DNA from: Pseudomonas baetica | Lineage (GTDB): Bacteria; Pseudomonadota; Gammaproteobacteria; Pseudomonadales; Pseudomonadaceae | Assembly: GCF_019733355.1 (NCBI RefSeq) | Contig: NZ_JAIHLQ010000013.1 | Location: 108,744-172,743, forward strand | Direction of reading: 5' to 3' | Length of the DNA stretch: 64,000 bases | Part shown: positions 50,423 to 61,897 of the stretch, piece after piece | Layout of the letters: every line of letters starts with the position of its first letter | Position numbering within the stretch: position 1 is the stretch's first letter | Translations under genes and position numbers: made by a program | Notes under the pieces: generated by a model | The model's input: the letters and a program-made list of their open reading frames with translations, nothing else | What the model was told of the DNA's origin: nothing | The model's database searches: none

Positions 50423-50824
50423 ATGAAAAACTGGCTGGACGAGATCAAGTGGGACGCTGATGGCCTGGTGCCGGCGATTGCCCAGGATCACAAGACCGGA
50501 CGCGTGCTGATGATGGCCTGGATGAACCGCGAAGCGCTGGAACTGACAGCCGCGGAAAACCGTGCCATCTACTGGTCACGTTCCCGTGGCAAGCTGTGGC
50601 GCAAGGGCGAAGAGTCCGGCCACGTACAGACCCTGCATGAAATGCGTCTGGACTGTGACGCCGACGTGATCATCCTGATGGTTGAACAGATCGGCGATAT
50701 TGCTTGCCATACCGGCCGTCAAAGCTGCTTTTACCGTGTCTTCGAAAACGGCGACTGGAAAACAGTCGACCCGGTACTCAAAGACCCGCACGCCATCTAT
50801 TGCGCAGGACACAAACATGAGTGA
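50423..50824 (+). CDS. hisI: Phosphoribosyl-AMP cyclohydrolase
   Basis: 133 residues. It opens the adenine ring of PR-AMP in histidine synthesis. Metal-ligand residues are in the LDCDADV and [10 protein letters not shown] motifs, and [12 protein letters not shown] is the family start. It stands alone from hisE here: the two domains fused in enterobacteria are separate genes in Pseudomonas, with an 8-base overlap. Confidence 0.97.
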   Translation: MKNWLDEIKWDADGLVPAIAQDHKTGRVLMMAWMNREALELTAAENRAIYWSRSRGKLWRKGEESGHVQTLHEMRLDCDADVIILMVEQIGDIACHTGRQSCFYRVFENGDWKTVDPVLKDPHAIYCAGHKHE

Positions 50825-51149
50825 CACCCTGACCCGTCTGGCCGAAGTGCTCGAAGAGCGCAAAGGCGCCGCTGCCGACAGCTCGTATGTGGCTAGTCTG
50901 TATCACAAGGGTCTGAACAAGATTCTGGAGAAAGTCGGCGAAGAGTCGGTCGAAACCATTATTGCCGCCAAGGACGCCGCCATCAGCGGTGATTGCAGCG
51001 ACGTGATTTACGAGACCGCCGACCTGTGGTTCCACAGCATGGTCATGCTCGCCCAACTGGGGCAGCATCCGCAGGCTGTGCTCGATGAACTGGATCGTCG
51101 CTTCGGTCTGTCCGGACACGTCGAGAAAGCCTCGCGTCCGTCCGCCTGA
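50817..51149 (+). CDS. hisE: Phosphoribosyl-ATP pyrophosphatase
   Basis: 110 residues from ATG 50817, inside the last codons of hisI. The family motif [18 protein letters not shown] supplies the metal-binding glutamates, with [10 protein letters not shown] later in the all-alpha MazG-like fold. It converts PR-ATP to PR-AMP. It is followed by tatA after 25 bases, the usual Pseudomonas order. Confidence 0.97.
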   Translation: MSDTLTRLAEVLEERKGAAADSSYVASLYHKGLNKILEKVGEESVETIIAAKDAAISGDCSDVIYETADLWFHSMVMLAQLGQHPQAVLDELDRRFGLSGHVEKASRPSA

Positions 51150-51174
51150 ACAACTTTGAGAGAGGAACTGCAAC

Positions 51175-51456
51175 ATGGGCATTTTTGACTGGAAACACTG
51201 GATCGTCATTCTGGTAGTCGTGGTGCTGGTGTTCGGCACCAAGAAACTGAAAAACCTCGGCACCGACGTGGGTGAGTCGATCAAGGGCTTTCGCAAAGCC
51301 ATGAACGACGACGAGAAGCCAGCCGCCGATCCAACCGTGACGCCTGCGCAACCGGTGCCACCAGTGCAGCCGCAAGCCACCGCTCAGACCAATGCGCCGC
51401 ACACCATCGACGTGCAGGCACAGAAAGTTGAAGAGCCGATCCGCAAAGACGTGTGA
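51175..51456 (+). CDS. tatA: Twin-arginine translocase subunit TatA
   Basis: 93 residues. The short N-terminal membrane helix ([13 protein letters not shown]) is followed by the FG hinge and an amphipathic helix ([21 protein letters not shown]), then a Pro/Gln-rich tail. TatA forms the size-variable protein-conducting element for folded proteins. A clear GAGAGG ribosome binding site precedes it. Confidence 0.96.
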   Translation: MGIFDWKHWIVILVVVVLVFGTKKLKNLGTDVGESIKGFRKAMNDDEKPAADPTVTPAQPVPPVQPQATAQTNAPHTIDVQAQKVEEPIRKDV

Positions 51457-51466
51457 GCACTGACTA

Positions 51467-51919
51467 ATGTTTGGTATCAGCTTCACTGAACTGCTGCTCG
51501 TCGGCCTCGTTGCCCTGCTGGTGCTGGGCCCCGAGCGACTGCCGGGCGCTGCACGCACCGCCGGCCTGTGGGTCGGGCGACTGAAGCGCAGCTTCAACGC
51601 GATCAAACAGGAAGTTGAACGTGAAATCGGCGCTGACGAAATCCGTCGGCAACTGCACAACGAGCACATTCTGTCGCTGGAGCAGGAGGCGCGGAAGATC
51701 TTCACGCCGGTTCAGCAGGAACCGACACCGGTTGAACATGTGGGCGAGCAGACGATTCACAGCCCTGCCGCAGTCGCTCCGCTGACACCTGCACCCGTTG
51801 CCACACAGGCAGAAACGGTGCCCGCTGCAGCAGAAACCTCGGTTGAACACGTTGCTCCAGCCGCCGCGCCCGTAGCGCTGGCCCCTCACGACCCCACATT
51901 GCCGCCGCGAGCCCCATGA
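51467..51919 (+). CDS. tatB: Twin-arginine translocase subunit TatB
   Basis: 150 residues. One N-terminal helix with the TatB signature [12 protein letters not shown], then a long amphipathic helix ([20 protein letters not shown]) and an Ala/Pro-rich tail. With TatC it forms the receptor for twin-arginine signal peptides. The tatC start overlaps its stop by four bases. Confidence 0.95.
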   Translation: MFGISFTELLLVGLVALLVLGPERLPGAARTAGLWVGRLKRSFNAIKQEVEREIGADEIRRQLHNEHILSLEQEARKIFTPVQQEPTPVEHVGEQTIHSPAAVAPLTPAPVATQAETVPAAAETSVEHVAPAAAPVALAPHDPTLPPRAP

Positions 51920-52704
51920 GCGATCTTCCCGAAAACGACCAGCACATGCCGCTGGTTTCGCACCTCACCGAGTTGCGCACCCGTCTGCTGCGTTGCGTGG
52001 CGGCGATCTTCATCATCTTCGCCGGGTTGTTCGCGTTCACCCAGCAGATCTACACCTTCGTCTCGACGCCGCTGCGCCAGTACCTGCCGGTGGGCGCGAC
52101 GATGATTGCCACCGACGTGTCGTCGCCGTTCCTGACGCCGTTGAAGCTGACGATGATGGTTTCGCTATTCCTCGCGATTCCGGTGATTCTGCATCAGATC
52201 TGGGGCTTCATCGCGCCAGGCCTGTACAAGCATGAGAAGCGCATTGCCGTACCGCTGCTGGTTTCCAGCATCCTGCTGTTCTACACCGGCATGGCCTTCG
52301 CCTATTACTTCGTGTTCCCGCTGATTTTCAAATTCTTCGCCGCCGCCACCCCGGCCGGCGTGGAAATGATGACCGACATCGCCAGCTATCTCGATTTCGT
52401 CATGACGCTGTTCTTCGCCTTCGGCGTGGCGTTCGAAATCCCGGTGGCCGTGGTGCTGCTGGTGTGGATCGGCGTGGTCGACGTCAAATACCTGAAGAAG
52501 ATCCGCCCGTACGTGATCATCGGCTGCTTCGTGGTCGGCATGATCCTCACCCCGCCGGACATTTTCTCCCAGACCCTGCTGGCCGTGCCGATGTGGATGC
52601 TATTTGAAATCGGCATTCTGTTCGGCAGCCTGGTCAGCAAGCGCGAACGCCCGGAAGAAGCAGCCGACGATCACAACGACCCGCCGCCAGCGACCCAGGC
52701 ATGA
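51916..52704 (+). CDS. tatC: Twin-arginine translocase subunit TatC
   Basis: 262 residues, six membrane helices. The N-terminal [12 protein letters not shown] and the [12 protein letters not shown] loop are TatC hallmarks that bind the twin-arginine motif. It is the core of the Tat receptor. The stop overlaps the rsmE start. Confidence 0.97.
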   Translation: MSDLPENDQHMPLVSHLTELRTRLLRCVAAIFIIFAGLFAFTQQIYTFVSTPLRQYLPVGATMIATDVSSPFLTPLKLTMMVSLFLAIPVILHQIWGFIAPGLYKHEKRIAVPLLVSSILLFYTGMAFAYYFVFPLIFKFFAAATPAGVEMMTDIASYLDFVMTLFFAFGVAFEIPVAVVLLVWIGVVDVKYLKKIRPYVIIGCFVVGMILTPPDIFSQTLLAVPMWMLFEIGILFGSLVSKRERPEEAADDHNDPPPATQA

Positions 52705-53408
52705 ACCTGCTGCTGCTCGAAGAGGCCGATTTCATTGCGCCCGACCGTGTGGTGCTGCGTGATCGTCGCCTGACCCATATGCAGGAAGTTCACCGCTCGG
52801 AAGTCGGTGACAGCCTGCGGGTCGGGCGTATAGACGGGTTGATGGGTTCGGCCGAGTTGTTGCGCCTGGAAGCGGGTGAAGCTGAGTTGCGCGTCACCCT
52901 CGACCAACCGCCACCGGCCAAGCTGCCACTGACATTGGTGCTGGCCCTGCCCCGCCCGAAAATGCTCCGTCGGGTGTTCCAGACCGTGGCGACCATGGGC
53001 GTGTCGAAAGTGATTCTGGTCAACAGCTACCGCGTCGAAAAGAGCTTCTGGCAGACGCCGTTTCTTGAACCGCAAGCGATCCGCGAACAATTGATCCTCG
53101 GCCTCGAACAGGCCCGGGATACCGTCCTGCCGCACATCATCATCGAGAAACGCTTCAAACCATTTGTCGAAGACCGTCTGCCAGCCATCACCAACGGCAC
53201 TCTCGGCCTGGTCGGCCATCCCGGCAACTACCCGCCGTGCCCACGCGCACTCAACGAACCGGTGACCCTGGCGATCGGTCCCGAAGGTGGCTGGATCCCT
53301 TACGAAATCGATCTGCTGGCCAAATCCGGCCTGCAACCAGTGCAACTGGGTGAGCGCATTTTGCGGGTTGAAACCGCCGTGACCGCCCTGCTCGCCCGCC
53401 TGTTCTAA
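52701..53408 (+). CDS. rsmE: 16S rRNA (uracil-1498-N3)-methyltransferase
   Basis: 235 residues with an N-terminal PUA-like domain and a C-terminal SPOUT methyltransferase domain. The knot motif [13 protein letters not shown] and the end [11 protein letters not shown] are family signatures. It methylates U1498 of 16S rRNA. Last gene of the his-tat unit by overlap. Confidence 0.96.
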   Translation: MNLLLLEEADFIAPDRVVLRDRRLTHMQEVHRSEVGDSLRVGRIDGLMGSAELLRLEAGEAELRVTLDQPPPAKLPLTLVLALPRPKMLRRVFQTVATMGVSKVILVNSYRVEKSFWQTPFLEPQAIREQLILGLEQARDTVLPHIIIEKRFKPFVEDRLPAITNGTLGLVGHPGNYPPCPRALNEPVTLAIGPEGGWIPYEIDLLAKSGLQPVQLGERILRVETAVTALLARLF

Positions 53409-53411
53409 ATT

Positions 53412-53430
53412 CGCCACATCCCCTGTGGCG
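53412..53430 (+). terminator. Weak hairpin after rsmE
   Basis: CGCCAC / GTGGCG with a 7-base loop directly after the rsmE stop, no T-run. It may mark the 3' end of the tat unit. Confidence 0.3.
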
Positions 53431-53510
53431 GACAAATGGCGTTACAGATTGCCATCACCCAGCCGATACAGTTCCCATAAGTCCAATGAGTGGTCTGAGG
53501 GAGTCGTCGC

Positions 53511-55427
53511 ATGTACCGTTGGTTAGCCGAGAGTCTTGGAAACGTCAGCGTCAAACGCAAGCTGGGAATCGGTTTCGGCCTGGTGCTGTTGCTGACGCTG
53601 TTGATCACTTTCACCGGCTGGACCGGCATGAGCGGCATCATCAGCCGTGGCGACAAGCTTGGTTTCATCTCCGGCCTAAACGAGCTGACCAAGGATCTGC
53701 GCCTGGCGCGCCTGGACTATGAAGCCCGTCGTGGCGAACAAGGTCCCGGCACAGTCAACGAACTGCTTGGCAAACTCGACAGCGGCCTGCAAACCGCTCG
53801 CACCCTGATCGAGCAACCCTCCGATGCGGCAATGGTCGATCAGCAACTGGCCGCCGTCGCCGAATACAAACGCGCCTTTGCCGACATGACCCAGGCCACC
53901 GTTCAGCGCGAAGACGCCCGCAGCAAGCTTGGCGCCAATGCCGACAACGCCGTGGCGAAGATTTCGGAAGTTGAAAAATCCATGCTGCAGGGCGACAGCG
54001 TCGCCCAATTCAACAGCGTGATCGAACTGAGCAAACTGCTGCAGCAGGCGCGCTATCAGGTGCGCGGCTACACCTACAGCGGCAAGGCCGATGCTGAGCA
54101 GCCGGCGCTGGACGCCATCGACAATGCGCTGAAAAATCTCGAGAGCCTGCCATCGAAGCTGCCGGAGCAGCACATCGCCAACCTGCAGCAGGCCACTGAC
54201 TCAATCAAGGCCTATCGCGCAGCGGTCGCCCAGTTCCGCGACTCCCAGATCAACACCGCCAAGGCCAAGGCAATCATGTCGGCTCAGGGCGACATCCTCC
54301 TCGACGTGAGCAAAAAACTCACCGAATCCCAGACCATCGTGCGCGACACCGATGCCGCACACGCCAAGAACATGCTGATCATCGCCACCCTGCTGGCGGT
54401 AGCTTTCGGCCTGCTGGCTGCGTGGGCGATCACCCGACAGATCATCATTCCGTTGAATCAGACCCTGCAGGTCGCCGAACGCGTGGCGGCCGGCGATCTG
54501 ACCCACAACCTCGTCTCGCTGCGTCGCGATGAACTGGGCCAATTGCAACGCTCGATGCAGAGCATGACCCAAGGCCTGCGCGAGTTGATCGGTGGCATCA
54601 GCGAAGGCGTCACCCAGATCGCCAGCGCTGCCGAAGAACTGTCGGCCGTGACCGAGCAGACCAGCGCCGGGGTCAACAATCAGAAGATCGAGACCGACCA
54701 GGTCGCCACCGCCATGAACGAAATGGCCGCCACCGTGCAGGAAGTCGCGCGCAACGCCGAAGAGGCTTCCGAAGCCGCCGTTGCCGCCGACCAGCAGGCC
54801 CGCGAAGGCGATAAGGTGGTGGGTGAGGCGATCACCCAGATCGAACGCCTGGCCGTTGAAGTGGGCCACTCCACCGAAGCCATGGGCGAACTTAAACGCG
54901 AAAGCGACAAGATCGGCAGCGTGCTCGACGTGATCAAATCCGTGGCCCAGCAAACCAACCTGCTGGCGCTCAACGCGGCAATCGAAGCGGCGCGTGCGGG
55001 CGAGGCCGGCCGTGGCTTCGCGGTGGTTGCTGACGAAGTGCGCAGCCTTGCCCAGCGCACGCAGAAGTCCACCGAAGAGATCGAAGAACTGATCGTAGGC
55101 CTGCAAAACGGCACCCAGCAAGTGGCGACGATCATGGACAACAGCCGCAGCCTGACTGACAGCAGCGTGGAGCTGACCCGCCGCGCCGGTGGCTCACTGG
55201 AAAGCATCACCCGCACCGTATCGGCGATTCAGGCGATGAACCAGCAGATCGCGGCAGCAGCCGAGCAGCAGAGCGCCGTGGCCGAAGAGATCAACCGTAG
55301 CGTGCTGAACGTGCGTGATGTGTCGGATCAGACCTCGGCGGCGAGTGAAGAGACAGCAGCGTCCAGCGTTGAACTGGCGCGGTTGGGCACGCATTTGCAG
55401 ATGCTGGTGGGCCGATTCAAGGTTTGA
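53511..55427 (+). CDS. Methyl-accepting chemotaxis protein, probable HBM-type sensor
   Basis: 638 residues. Membrane helices lie at about residues 19-41 and 285-308. The roughly 240-residue periplasmic part between them is all-helical with the length of HBM (helical bimodular) domains, as in McpS of P. putida. A HAMP domain follows, then the long signalling coiled coil with the hairpin tip [20 protein letters not shown]. No C-terminal CheR-binding pentapeptide is seen. The ligand cannot be told; McpS-type relatives sense TCA-cycle acids. It follows rsmE after about 100 bases with its own promoter region. Confidence 0.88.
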   Translation: MYRWLAESLGNVSVKRKLGIGFGLVLLLTLLITFTGWTGMSGIISRGDKLGFISGLNELTKDLRLARLDYEARRGEQGPGTVNELLGKLDSGLQTARTLIEQPSDAAMVDQQLAAVAEYKRAFADMTQATVQREDARSKLGANADNAVAKISEVEKSMLQGDSVAQFNSVIELSKLLQQARYQVRGYTYSGKADAEQPALDAIDNALKNLESLPSKLPEQHIANLQQATDSIKAYRAAVAQFRDSQINTAKAKAIMSAQGDILLDVSKKLTESQTIVRDTDAAHAKNMLIIATLLAVAFGLLAAWAITRQIIIPLNQTLQVAERVAAGDLTHNLVSLRRDELGQLQRSMQSMTQGLRELIGGISEGVTQIASAAEELSAVTEQTSAGVNNQKIETDQVATAMNEMAATVQEVARNAEEASEAAVAADQQAREGDKVVGEAITQIERLAVEVGHSTEAMGELKRESDKIGSVLDVIKSVAQQTNLLALNAAIEAARAGEAGRGFAVVADEVRSLAQRTQKSTEEIEELIVGLQNGTQQVATIMDNSRSLTDSSVELTRRAGGSLESITRTVSAIQAMNQQIAAAAEQQSAVAEEINRSVLNVRDVSDQTSAASEETAASSVELARLGTHLQMLVGRFKV

Positions 55428-55440
55428 GGTCACTGATCTG

Positions 55441-55463
55441 CCTCGGCTCGCTTCGGGCCGAGG
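55441..55463 (+). terminator. GC-rich hairpin after chemoreceptor gene
   Basis: Perfect 7-base arms CCTCGGC / GCCGAGG with a 9-base loop, 13 bases past the stop; no T-run follows, so it is a weak terminator candidate. Confidence 0.4.
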
Positions 55464-55487
55464 TAATGTTATCGATAGCAAGCCGGC

Positions 55488-55539
55488 CCACAGGTGAATG
55501 AGTCGACCACAACGGTTGTGTTCGACTCATTCGCTGTGG
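55488..55539. repeat. Long imperfect inverted repeat
   Basis: About 22 paired bases per arm with a two-base top: left arm CCACAGGTGAATGAGTCGA, right arm TCGACTCATTCGCTGTGG, broken by one bulge and one mismatch. It is unlike the REPIN family and lies between two convergent genes. No T-run. Confidence 0.7.
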
Positions 55540-55571
55540 CTTACCTAGGCTGTGGGACTTTTCAGTGCCAT

Positions 55572-55597
55572 AAAAAACCCCGCTTTCGCGGGGTTTT
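55572..55597. terminator. Intrinsic terminator of opgH
   Basis: AAAACCCCGC / GCGGGGTTTT with a four-base loop, five bases past the opgH stop on the minus strand. Confidence 0.85.
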
Positions 55598-55601
55598 CTC
55601 A

Positions 55602-58172
55602 TCAGGCCGGCTGAGCCTGAAGACTCACCGGTCGCAGCGGCAGCAGCGGGGCGTGCGGATCGGCTTTCACCGATGCGCGCCAGGCATTGAGCCACTCGGC
55701 GTGACCGTCGGCCCAGACCTGCTCATGCAGACGCGCCAAAGCGACCGGATCGCTCAGCAGTTGCAGGCGATCATGGTTACTCAGCGCCGCCGGGCCAACC
55801 TTCAGTGCGTGACGCACACGCTCCTGACGCAGCCACTCGATCGGCTCGGCCTGGCCGTGACGGGCCGTCGCCAGCGAGCACGCCAGAGCGTTCTGCTGCG
55901 GGTCGACCACGGCGCGGACAAAGCCGTCGTTCAGTGCGTGCCAGCGGTTTTCGTGGGTGTACTGATCGGTGGCCAGCAGCGCCTGTGGCGGATTGTATTC
56001 CTCAGGGATGAGGAACAGGCTCTCGTCACGGGACTTCAAGCCCAGACCCACACGACTGGAAATCACCGACACCGGGATCGACAGCATCAGCGAACCGACG
56101 ATAGGCACCAGCCACCACAGGAAGCTTGGGTTCAGCCAGATCACCAACAGCGCCCAGCAGAAACCCAGCAGCGTTTGCGGCCCGTGGCGCTTGACCGCCT
56201 CGCTCCATGGCGTGGAGTCGTCGTCACGCTGTGGCGAGTTCCAGGTGGCGGCCCAGCCCAGGAACGCGGCCAGAACAAAACGGGTGTGGAAAATCATCCG
56301 CACCGGCGCCAGCAGCATGGAGAACAGCATTTCCAGCAGCATCGACAGCGTCACCTTGAACTTGCCGCCGAACTCTTTCGCGCCCTTGGCCCAGATCAGG
56401 ATGATGCTCAACAACTTCGGCAGGAACAGCAGCACGATGGTGGTCGAGAACAACGCGATTGCCTTTTCCGGGTGCCATTGCGGCCACAGCGGATAGAGCT
56501 GACGCGGTTCAAGGAAGTACTGAGGTTCCATCAGCGTGTTCACCGCCAGCAGCGCGGTCGACAGCACCAGGAAGAAGAACCACAACGGTGCCGACAGGTA
56601 CGACATCACGCCCGTCAGGAACACCGCACGGTGCACCGGGTGCATGCCCTTGACCAGGAACAGTCGGAAGTTCATCAGGTTGCCGTGGCACCAGCGACGG
56701 TCACGTTTGAGTTCGTCGAGCAGGTTGGGCGGTAACTCTTCGTAGCTGCCCGGCAGGTCGTAGGCAATCCACACGCCCCAGCCGGCACGACGCATCAGCG
56801 CCGCTTCAACGAAGTCGTGAGACAGGATTGCCCCAGAGAACGCACCTTTGCCCGGCAACGGCGCCAAGGCGCAGTGGTCGATGAACGGCTTCATGCGGAT
56901 GATCGCGTTGTGACCCCAGTAATGGGATTCACCCAACTGCCAGAAGTGCAGACCGGCAGTGAACAACGGGCCATACACGCGGGTCGCGAACTGCTGCATG
57001 CGCGCATACAGGGTGTCCATGCCCGACGCACGAGGCGCGGTCTGGATAATCCCGGCGTCCGGCGTGGCTTCCATCAAGCGCACCAGACTGGTCAGGCACT
57101 CGCCGCTCATGACCGAGTCGGCGTCGAGCACGACCATGTACTTGTAGTCACCGCCCCAGCGACGGCAGAAGTCGTCGAGGTTGCCGCTCTTGCGTTTCAC
57201 ACGACGGCGACGGCGGCGATAGAAGATCTTGCCGAAGCCTTTGGCTTCGCGGCAGACGTCCAGCCAGGCTTGTTGCTCGGCCACGCAGATGTCGGTGTCG
57301 TTACTGTCACTGAGCACGAAGAAGTCGAAACGATCCAGATCACCGGTGGCGGCAACCGATTCGAAGGTGGCGCGCAGACCGGCAAATACCCGGGGCACGT
57401 CTTCGTTGCAGATCGGCATCACCAGCGCGGTACGGGCGTCTTTGGCAATCGGCTCGTTGCCGGCGCTTTTGCCGGAGATGCGGTATTTATCGTGACCGGT
57501 GAGCAACTCGAGGAAGCCCATCAACGCGGTCCAGAAACCGGCCGACACCCAGCAGAACAGAATCCCGAACAGAATCAGGATGCTGGTTTGCAGCGCATAC
57601 GGCAGCACTTGCGTGGCGGTTTGCAGCAGCGGCTGGTGCAGGACTTCGTCGAGGTCGACGAACGACCAGCCCTGGTACGGCATGATGCCTTTCATGTACC
57701 AGCCGGCGACGATGGTCTGGCCGAGCATCAGCAGCAACAGAATGTAGCGACGGATCGAACCGACGGTGCGCCAGCGCGCGGCCGGCAGCACGTTTTCGTC
57801 TTTGGGCGGTTGCGGCGGGTTGGTGCGGCCGGTCAGGCGGCGCCAGCCACGCACCAGAACATTGGTACGCCAAGGCTCCGGCACGACTTTGGTGCGACGA
57901 ATCGGCGGCGTGGCCTTGAGACTGACCCGGCCGCTGGCGTCGAGCACCAGCATTTGCGCATCTTCCAGCGCTTCGGCCGTGCTCAGGGTCAGGCGCTTGC
58001 CGACCGAAGCCTGGGCGGCTTCGGTCGGCGCGCCGAACGTCGAGGACGATAGGCGTTCATGCAGCTCGCTGAACGACTGGCAGCCCGCGAGTTCCGCGCG
58101 CTGCTCGTCGGTCATCGGCAGATGCGCCAGATACTCGGACAGAGTCTCTGGCTGTACTTGAGAGTTACTCAT
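55602..58172 (-). CDS. opgH: Glucans biosynthesis glucosyltransferase OpgH
   Basis: 856 residues. A family 2 glycosyltransferase domain with [11 protein letters not shown] (metal-binding Asp) and [11 protein letters not shown] (the RRW-type motif) sits on the cytoplasmic side between sets of membrane helices (two before, several after). It makes the beta-1,2-linked glucan backbone of osmoregulated periplasmic glucans. It follows opgG with an 8-base overlap. Confidence 0.96.
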   Translation of the reverse strand: MSNSQVQPETLSEYLAHLPMTDEQRAELAGCQSFSELHERLSSSTFGAPTEAAQASVGKRLTLSTAEALEDAQMLVLDASGRVSLKATPPIRRTKVVPEPWRTNVLVRGWRRLTGRTNPPQPPKDENVLPAARWRTVGSIRRYILLLLMLGQTIVAGWYMKGIMPYQGWSFVDLDEVLHQPLLQTATQVLPYALQTSILILFGILFCWVSAGFWTALMGFLELLTGHDKYRISGKSAGNEPIAKDARTALVMPICNEDVPRVFAGLRATFESVAATGDLDRFDFFVLSDSNDTDICVAEQQAWLDVCREAKGFGKIFYRRRRRRVKRKSGNLDDFCRRWGGDYKYMVVLDADSVMSGECLTSLVRLMEATPDAGIIQTAPRASGMDTLYARMQQFATRVYGPLFTAGLHFWQLGESHYWGHNAIIRMKPFIDHCALAPLPGKGAFSGAILSHDFVEAALMRRAGWGVWIAYDLPGSYEELPPNLLDELKRDRRWCHGNLMNFRLFLVKGMHPVHRAVFLTGVMSYLSAPLWFFFLVLSTALLAVNTLMEPQYFLEPRQLYPLWPQWHPEKAIALFSTTIVLLFLPKLLSIILIWAKGAKEFGGKFKVTLSMLLEMLFSMLLAPVRMIFHTRFVLAAFLGWAATWNSPQRDDDSTPWSEAVKRHGPQTLLGFCWALLVIWLNPSFLWWLVPIVGSLMLSIPVSVISSRVGLGLKSRDESLFLIPEEYNPPQALLATDQYTHENRWHALNDGFVRAVVDPQQNALACSLATARHGQAEPIEWLRQERVRHALKVGPAALSNHDRLQLLSDPVALARLHEQVWADGHAEWLNAWRASVKADPHAPLLPLRPVSLQAQPA

Positions 58173-59979
58173 CGGCAGGCAACTGATAGCTCCAGGTCTC
58201 GGTCAGGACTTCTTCAGTCGGTGCCGATTCCGGTGTGGCTGGGGCCGCGTCCGCAGCGGCTGGCTGCTTGGCGTCTTTGTTGGCCTTGTCCTTGGCCTCT
58301 GCGTCTGGCTTGGCATCTGCCTGTTTGGCCTCGGCTGCCTTGGCTTCCTTGTCGGCTTTCGCTTGTTGCTTGGCGGCAATCTTGTCGGCCTTGGCAACGG
58401 ACGAGTTAGACGTCGGCACCGCAGACTTGGCCAGATCAGCGGTTACCACTGGCTGCACCAGTGCGGCACGCATCTCGGTCGACTTGCTCGCATCCTTGAT
58501 TTTCATCCGCAGGGTCAAGCGCCAGCCCTTGGTTTCAGGGTTGTAGCGCACGCTGTTTTCAACCAGTTCGGCGTTGTCACCGACGCTGACCTGGCTGCGA
58601 ACGTCAGCGTCCGGGGCCAGCGCCGCCAGCGATGGACCTTCAAAGTCGACCAGGTAGGCAACGCTGCCATCGGGCTGACGGATCAGGTTCGATTGCTTGA
58701 CGTCACCGGTCGAACGCAGCGTCTGCGCAACCCAGGCGCTGTCCGGCGCGTGAATCGCGGCTTCATCCATGGTCCAGTGCATGCGGTAGGCGAAGTCCAG
58801 CGGCTGACCCGGCTCCGGCATTTTTTCCGGGCTCCAGAACGCAACGATGTTGTCGTTGGTTTCGTCGGCGGTCGGAATCTCTACCAGATCAACGGTGCCC
58901 TTGCCCCAGTCGCCCTTCGGCTCGATCCAGGCGCTTGGGCGCTTGTCGTAGCGGTCGTCGAGGTCTTCGTAGTGGCTGAAGTCACGGCCACGTTGCAGCA
59001 GACCGAAACCGCGCAGGTTGTCGACGCTGAAATTGCTCACGGCCAGGTGTTTAGGGTTGTTCAGCGGACGCCAGATCCACTCGCCGTTACCGGCATGGAT
59101 CGACAGACCGCTGGAGTCGTGCAGTTCACGGCGGTAGTTGAGGACTTTGGACGGCTGGTTCGCGCCGAACAGGAACATGCTGGTCAACGGGGCGATGCCC
59201 AGTTTGCCGACCTTGTCACGCAGGAACATCTGCGCCTTGACGTCGACAATGGTGTCGCTGCCCGGACGCAGGATCAGACGATAGGCACCGGTGGCACGCG
59301 GCGAATCCAGCAGGGCGTAGATCACCAGATGCTTGTCAGCCGGCTTCGGCTGTTCAATCCAGAACTCGCGAAAACGCGGAAACTCTTCGCCCGACGGCAA
59401 CGCGGTATCGATGGCCAGGCCACGAGCCGAAAGACCGTAGGTGTGACCCTTGCCGACGACGCGGAAGTAGCTCGCGCCCAGCATGGTCATGATTTCGTCT
59501 TGCTTGTCGGCCTTGTTGATCGGGTACAGCACACGGAAACCGGCATAACCCAGTTTATCGGTGGCCTTAGGATCGAATTTCAGATCGCCGAAATCGAAAC
59601 GCGAAGGGTCGTATTTGATCTCTTCGACGGTGTTAGCCGTTATTTCGTTGATTTTCACCGGTGTATCGAAGTGCATACCCTGGTGATAGAAGGACAGTTT
59701 GAACGGGGTCTTCTGATCAGCCCACTCAGCCTTTTCGGTGAGGAAGCGGATTTTCTGATAGTCCGCGAATTTCATGTCGCGGAATTCGTTCGGCAGGTTG
59801 CTGCGGGGGGCTTCGAACTTCTGTCCGGCCAGCTCTTTAGCCTTGGCCGATACATCGTCAAGATTGAACGCCCAAAGCTGACCGGCGCTGAGCAGGCACA
59901 GGAGCGCGGAGCCCGCTACCAAAGCACTTCGAACGCGTTTGGCAGACAATTTTGCTGCATTACAGGGACTAACAATCAC
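58165..59979 (-). CDS. opgG: Glucans biosynthesis protein OpgG
   Basis: 604 residues from a GTG at 59979, preceded by GAGGG; the longer start at 60006 lacks that support. A signal peptide ends near LWA (about residue 37). The family '[15 protein letters not shown]' start and glucan-binding beta domain follow. The last 80 residues are an unusual Lys/Ala-rich low-complexity tail (repeats of [13 protein letters not shown] type) not present in the E. coli protein. It adds beta-1,6 branches or otherwise processes the glucan in the periplasm, with OpgH. Confidence 0.93.
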   Translation of the reverse strand: MIVSPCNAAKLSAKRVRSALVAGSALLCLLSAGQLWAFNLDDVSAKAKELAGQKFEAPRSNLPNEFRDMKFADYQKIRFLTEKAEWADQKTPFKLSFYHQGMHFDTPVKINEITANTVEEIKYDPSRFDFGDLKFDPKATDKLGYAGFRVLYPINKADKQDEIMTMLGASYFRVVGKGHTYGLSARGLAIDTALPSGEEFPRFREFWIEQPKPADKHLVIYALLDSPRATGAYRLILRPGSDTIVDVKAQMFLRDKVGKLGIAPLTSMFLFGANQPSKVLNYRRELHDSSGLSIHAGNGEWIWRPLNNPKHLAVSNFSVDNLRGFGLLQRGRDFSHYEDLDDRYDKRPSAWIEPKGDWGKGTVDLVEIPTADETNDNIVAFWSPEKMPEPGQPLDFAYRMHWTMDEAAIHAPDSAWVAQTLRSTGDVKQSNLIRQPDGSVAYLVDFEGPSLAALAPDADVRSQVSVGDNAELVENSVRYNPETKGWRLTLRMKIKDASKSTEMRAALVQPVVTADLAKSAVPTSNSSVAKADKIAAKQQAKADKEAKAAEAKQADAKPDAEAKDKANKDAKQPAAADAAPATPESAPTEEVLTETWSYQLPADE

Positions 59980-60256
59980 GAGCAACCCTCGCCGAAAACA
60001 GATCAAAAAACCAACGGCCAGCTATCTATATGCCAGGTTGGCGAGCATTGTTCCGACTCCGCTGGGGCAAAATGATTCCCCAATCGGATCCAGACAAGTC
60101 TCTACCTAAGTCAAAAATGGACCAACGAACGCTGATCCCCATAGCGCGCGATTATCTAGTAGCCCGCATGACAACGCATCAGGGGTAACAAAGTATTTAT
60201 CGCGAAAACACCCTAAAAACAGTCGAAATTTCCTAAAGAAGGTGTTTCAGGTGCTT

Positions 60257-60694
60257 TTAGGTCTGTAACAAAAAGGTAACCGGGCCATCGTTGACCAAAT
60301 GCACCTGCATATCAGCGCCGAATCTACCTGATGCCACAGTGCCATGCACCTGTTTCGCTTTGCTTAATAGATAGTCGAACAATTCCTCGCCCAGAGCCGG
60401 TGGCGCCGCCGTTGAAAAGCTCGGCCGCAACCCGCTTTTGGTGTCGGCGGCCAGGGTGAACTGAGAGACCAGCAGCAACCCGCCACCCACGTCCGCCAAG
60501 GACAAATTCATCTTGCCCTCGGCGTCACTGAATACCCGATAGTTAAGCAGCTTATGCAGAAGTTTGTCGGCGCTGACACGCGTGTCGTCTGGTTCGATCG
60601 CCACCAGGACCAGCAACCCCTGATCGACCGCACCCACTACCTCGCCCGCCACCTCTACTCGAGCGCCACGCACTCGCTGTAACAGGCCCTTCAT
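60257..60694 (-). CDS. dtd: D-aminoacyl-tRNA deacylase
   Basis: 145 residues from ATG 60694; the longer ORF to 60826 lies inside pip. Family motifs SQFTLAADT and the C-terminal VNDGPVTF (the Gly-cisPro-type segment in DTD is seen as GLRPSF plus NDGPVT) are intact. It removes D-amino acids from mischarged tRNA. Its ATG overlaps the pip stop by four bases. Confidence 0.96.
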   Translation of the reverse strand: MKGLLQRVRGARVEVAGEVVGAVDQGLLVLVAIEPDDTRVSADKLLHKLLNYRVFSDAEGKMNLSLADVGGGLLLVSQFTLAADTKSGLRPSFSTAAPPALGEELFDYLLSKAKQVHGTVASGRFGADMQVHLVNDGPVTFLLQT

Positions 60695-61662
60695 GCTTCT
60701 TCGGGCGACAGGTCGAGCAGGCGCTGCGCCATTTGACCGGCGGCACGCACCAGCGCGTCGGTGATGCCCGGTTCGGACGCGGCATGACCGGCGTCGCGAA
60801 TCACCTGCAACTCGCTGTTCGGCCACGCCTGATGCAGTTCCCAGGCGTTATCCAGTGGGCAGATCACATCGTAACGACCGTGAATGATCACGCCCGGCAA
60901 GTGAGCAATCTTGCCCATGTCGCGAATCAGTTGGTTCGGTTCGAGGAAAGCATTGTTGGTGAAGTAGTGGCACTCGATGCGCGCAATCGACAAGGCGCGT
61001 TGCGGTTCGCAGAAGCGATCGACCACCAGCGGGTTCGGCCGCAGGGTCGCGGTGCGCCCTTCCCAGGTCGACCAGGCTTTGGCCGCGTGCATCTGGGCGA
61101 TCTGGTCGTTACCCGTGAGGCGTTTGTGGAAGGCGCTGAGCAGATCATCGCGCTCGTCCAGCGGAATCGGCGCGATGTAGTCCTGCCAGTAATCGGGGAA
61201 CAGGCGGCTGGCGCCAGCCTGATAGAACCACTCGATTTCCTGCGGGCGGCAGAGAAAGATCCCGCGCAGGATCAAGCCATGCACGCGCTCCGGGTGAGTT
61301 TGTGCATAGGCCAGCGCCAGGGTCGAACCCCACGAACCACCGAACAGCACCCATTTTTCGATGCCCAGGTGCTGGCGGATGCGCTCAAGGTCGGCGACCA
61401 GTTCCCAAGTGGTGTTGTTTTCCAGGCTGGCGTGCGGGGTGGAGCGTCCGCAACCGCGCTGGTCGAAAGTGACGATGCGGTACAGGTTCGGATCGAAATA
61501 GCGTCGGCTCTGAGCGTCGCAACCGGCGCCAGGGCCGCCGTGGATGAACACGACCGGCAAGCCTTGCGGTGAACCGCTCTCGTCGACATACAACGTATGC
61601 GTGTCATCGACAGCCAGATCGTGCCGGGCGTAAGGTTTGATCTGCGGGAACAAAGTCTGCAT
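60691..61662 (-). CDS. pip: Proline iminopeptidase
   Basis: 323 residues of alpha/beta hydrolase fold. HGGPG (residues 41-45) forms the oxyanion site, S110 in FGGSWGS is the nucleophile, and Asp/His lie in GRYDVICP and AGHAASE. It removes N-terminal proline from peptides. Start well separated from the upstream REPIN. It is transcribed with dtd. Confidence 0.95.
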   Translation of the reverse strand: MQTLFPQIKPYARHDLAVDDTHTLYVDESGSPQGLPVVFIHGGPGAGCDAQSRRYFDPNLYRIVTFDQRGCGRSTPHASLENNTTWELVADLERIRQHLGIEKWVLFGGSWGSTLALAYAQTHPERVHGLILRGIFLCRPQEIEWFYQAGASRLFPDYWQDYIAPIPLDERDDLLSAFHKRLTGNDQIAQMHAAKAWSTWEGRTATLRPNPLVVDRFCEPQRALSIARIECHYFTNNAFLEPNQLIRDMGKIAHLPGVIIHGRYDVICPLDNAWELHQAWPNSELQVIRDAGHAASEPGITDALVRAAGQMAQRLLDLSPEEA

Positions 61663-61793
61663 TGCGCGCTCCGTAAGGGGTCGAGGTCATCCCTGGGGGG
61701 ACTTCTATTATTCTGCCGTTGGGCATCATAAACCCGATTTACGTCAATAAGCATGCCTGTGCACTACCGCGATTTTTCTGCTGCATATAAAAC

Positions 61794-61887
61794 ATGTGGG
61801 AGCGGGCTTGCTCGCGAAGAGGCCGTATCAGTCGACATCAATATTGACTGTTCCGACGCCTTCGCGAGCAAGCCCGCTCTCACAGGG
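61794..61887. repeat. REPIN between pip and hutG
   Basis: Canonical pair, with an inner part nearly identical to the REPIN at 39270 (TCAGTCGACATCAATATTG). Confidence 0.9.
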
Positions 61888-61897
61888 GATGGTGTTG

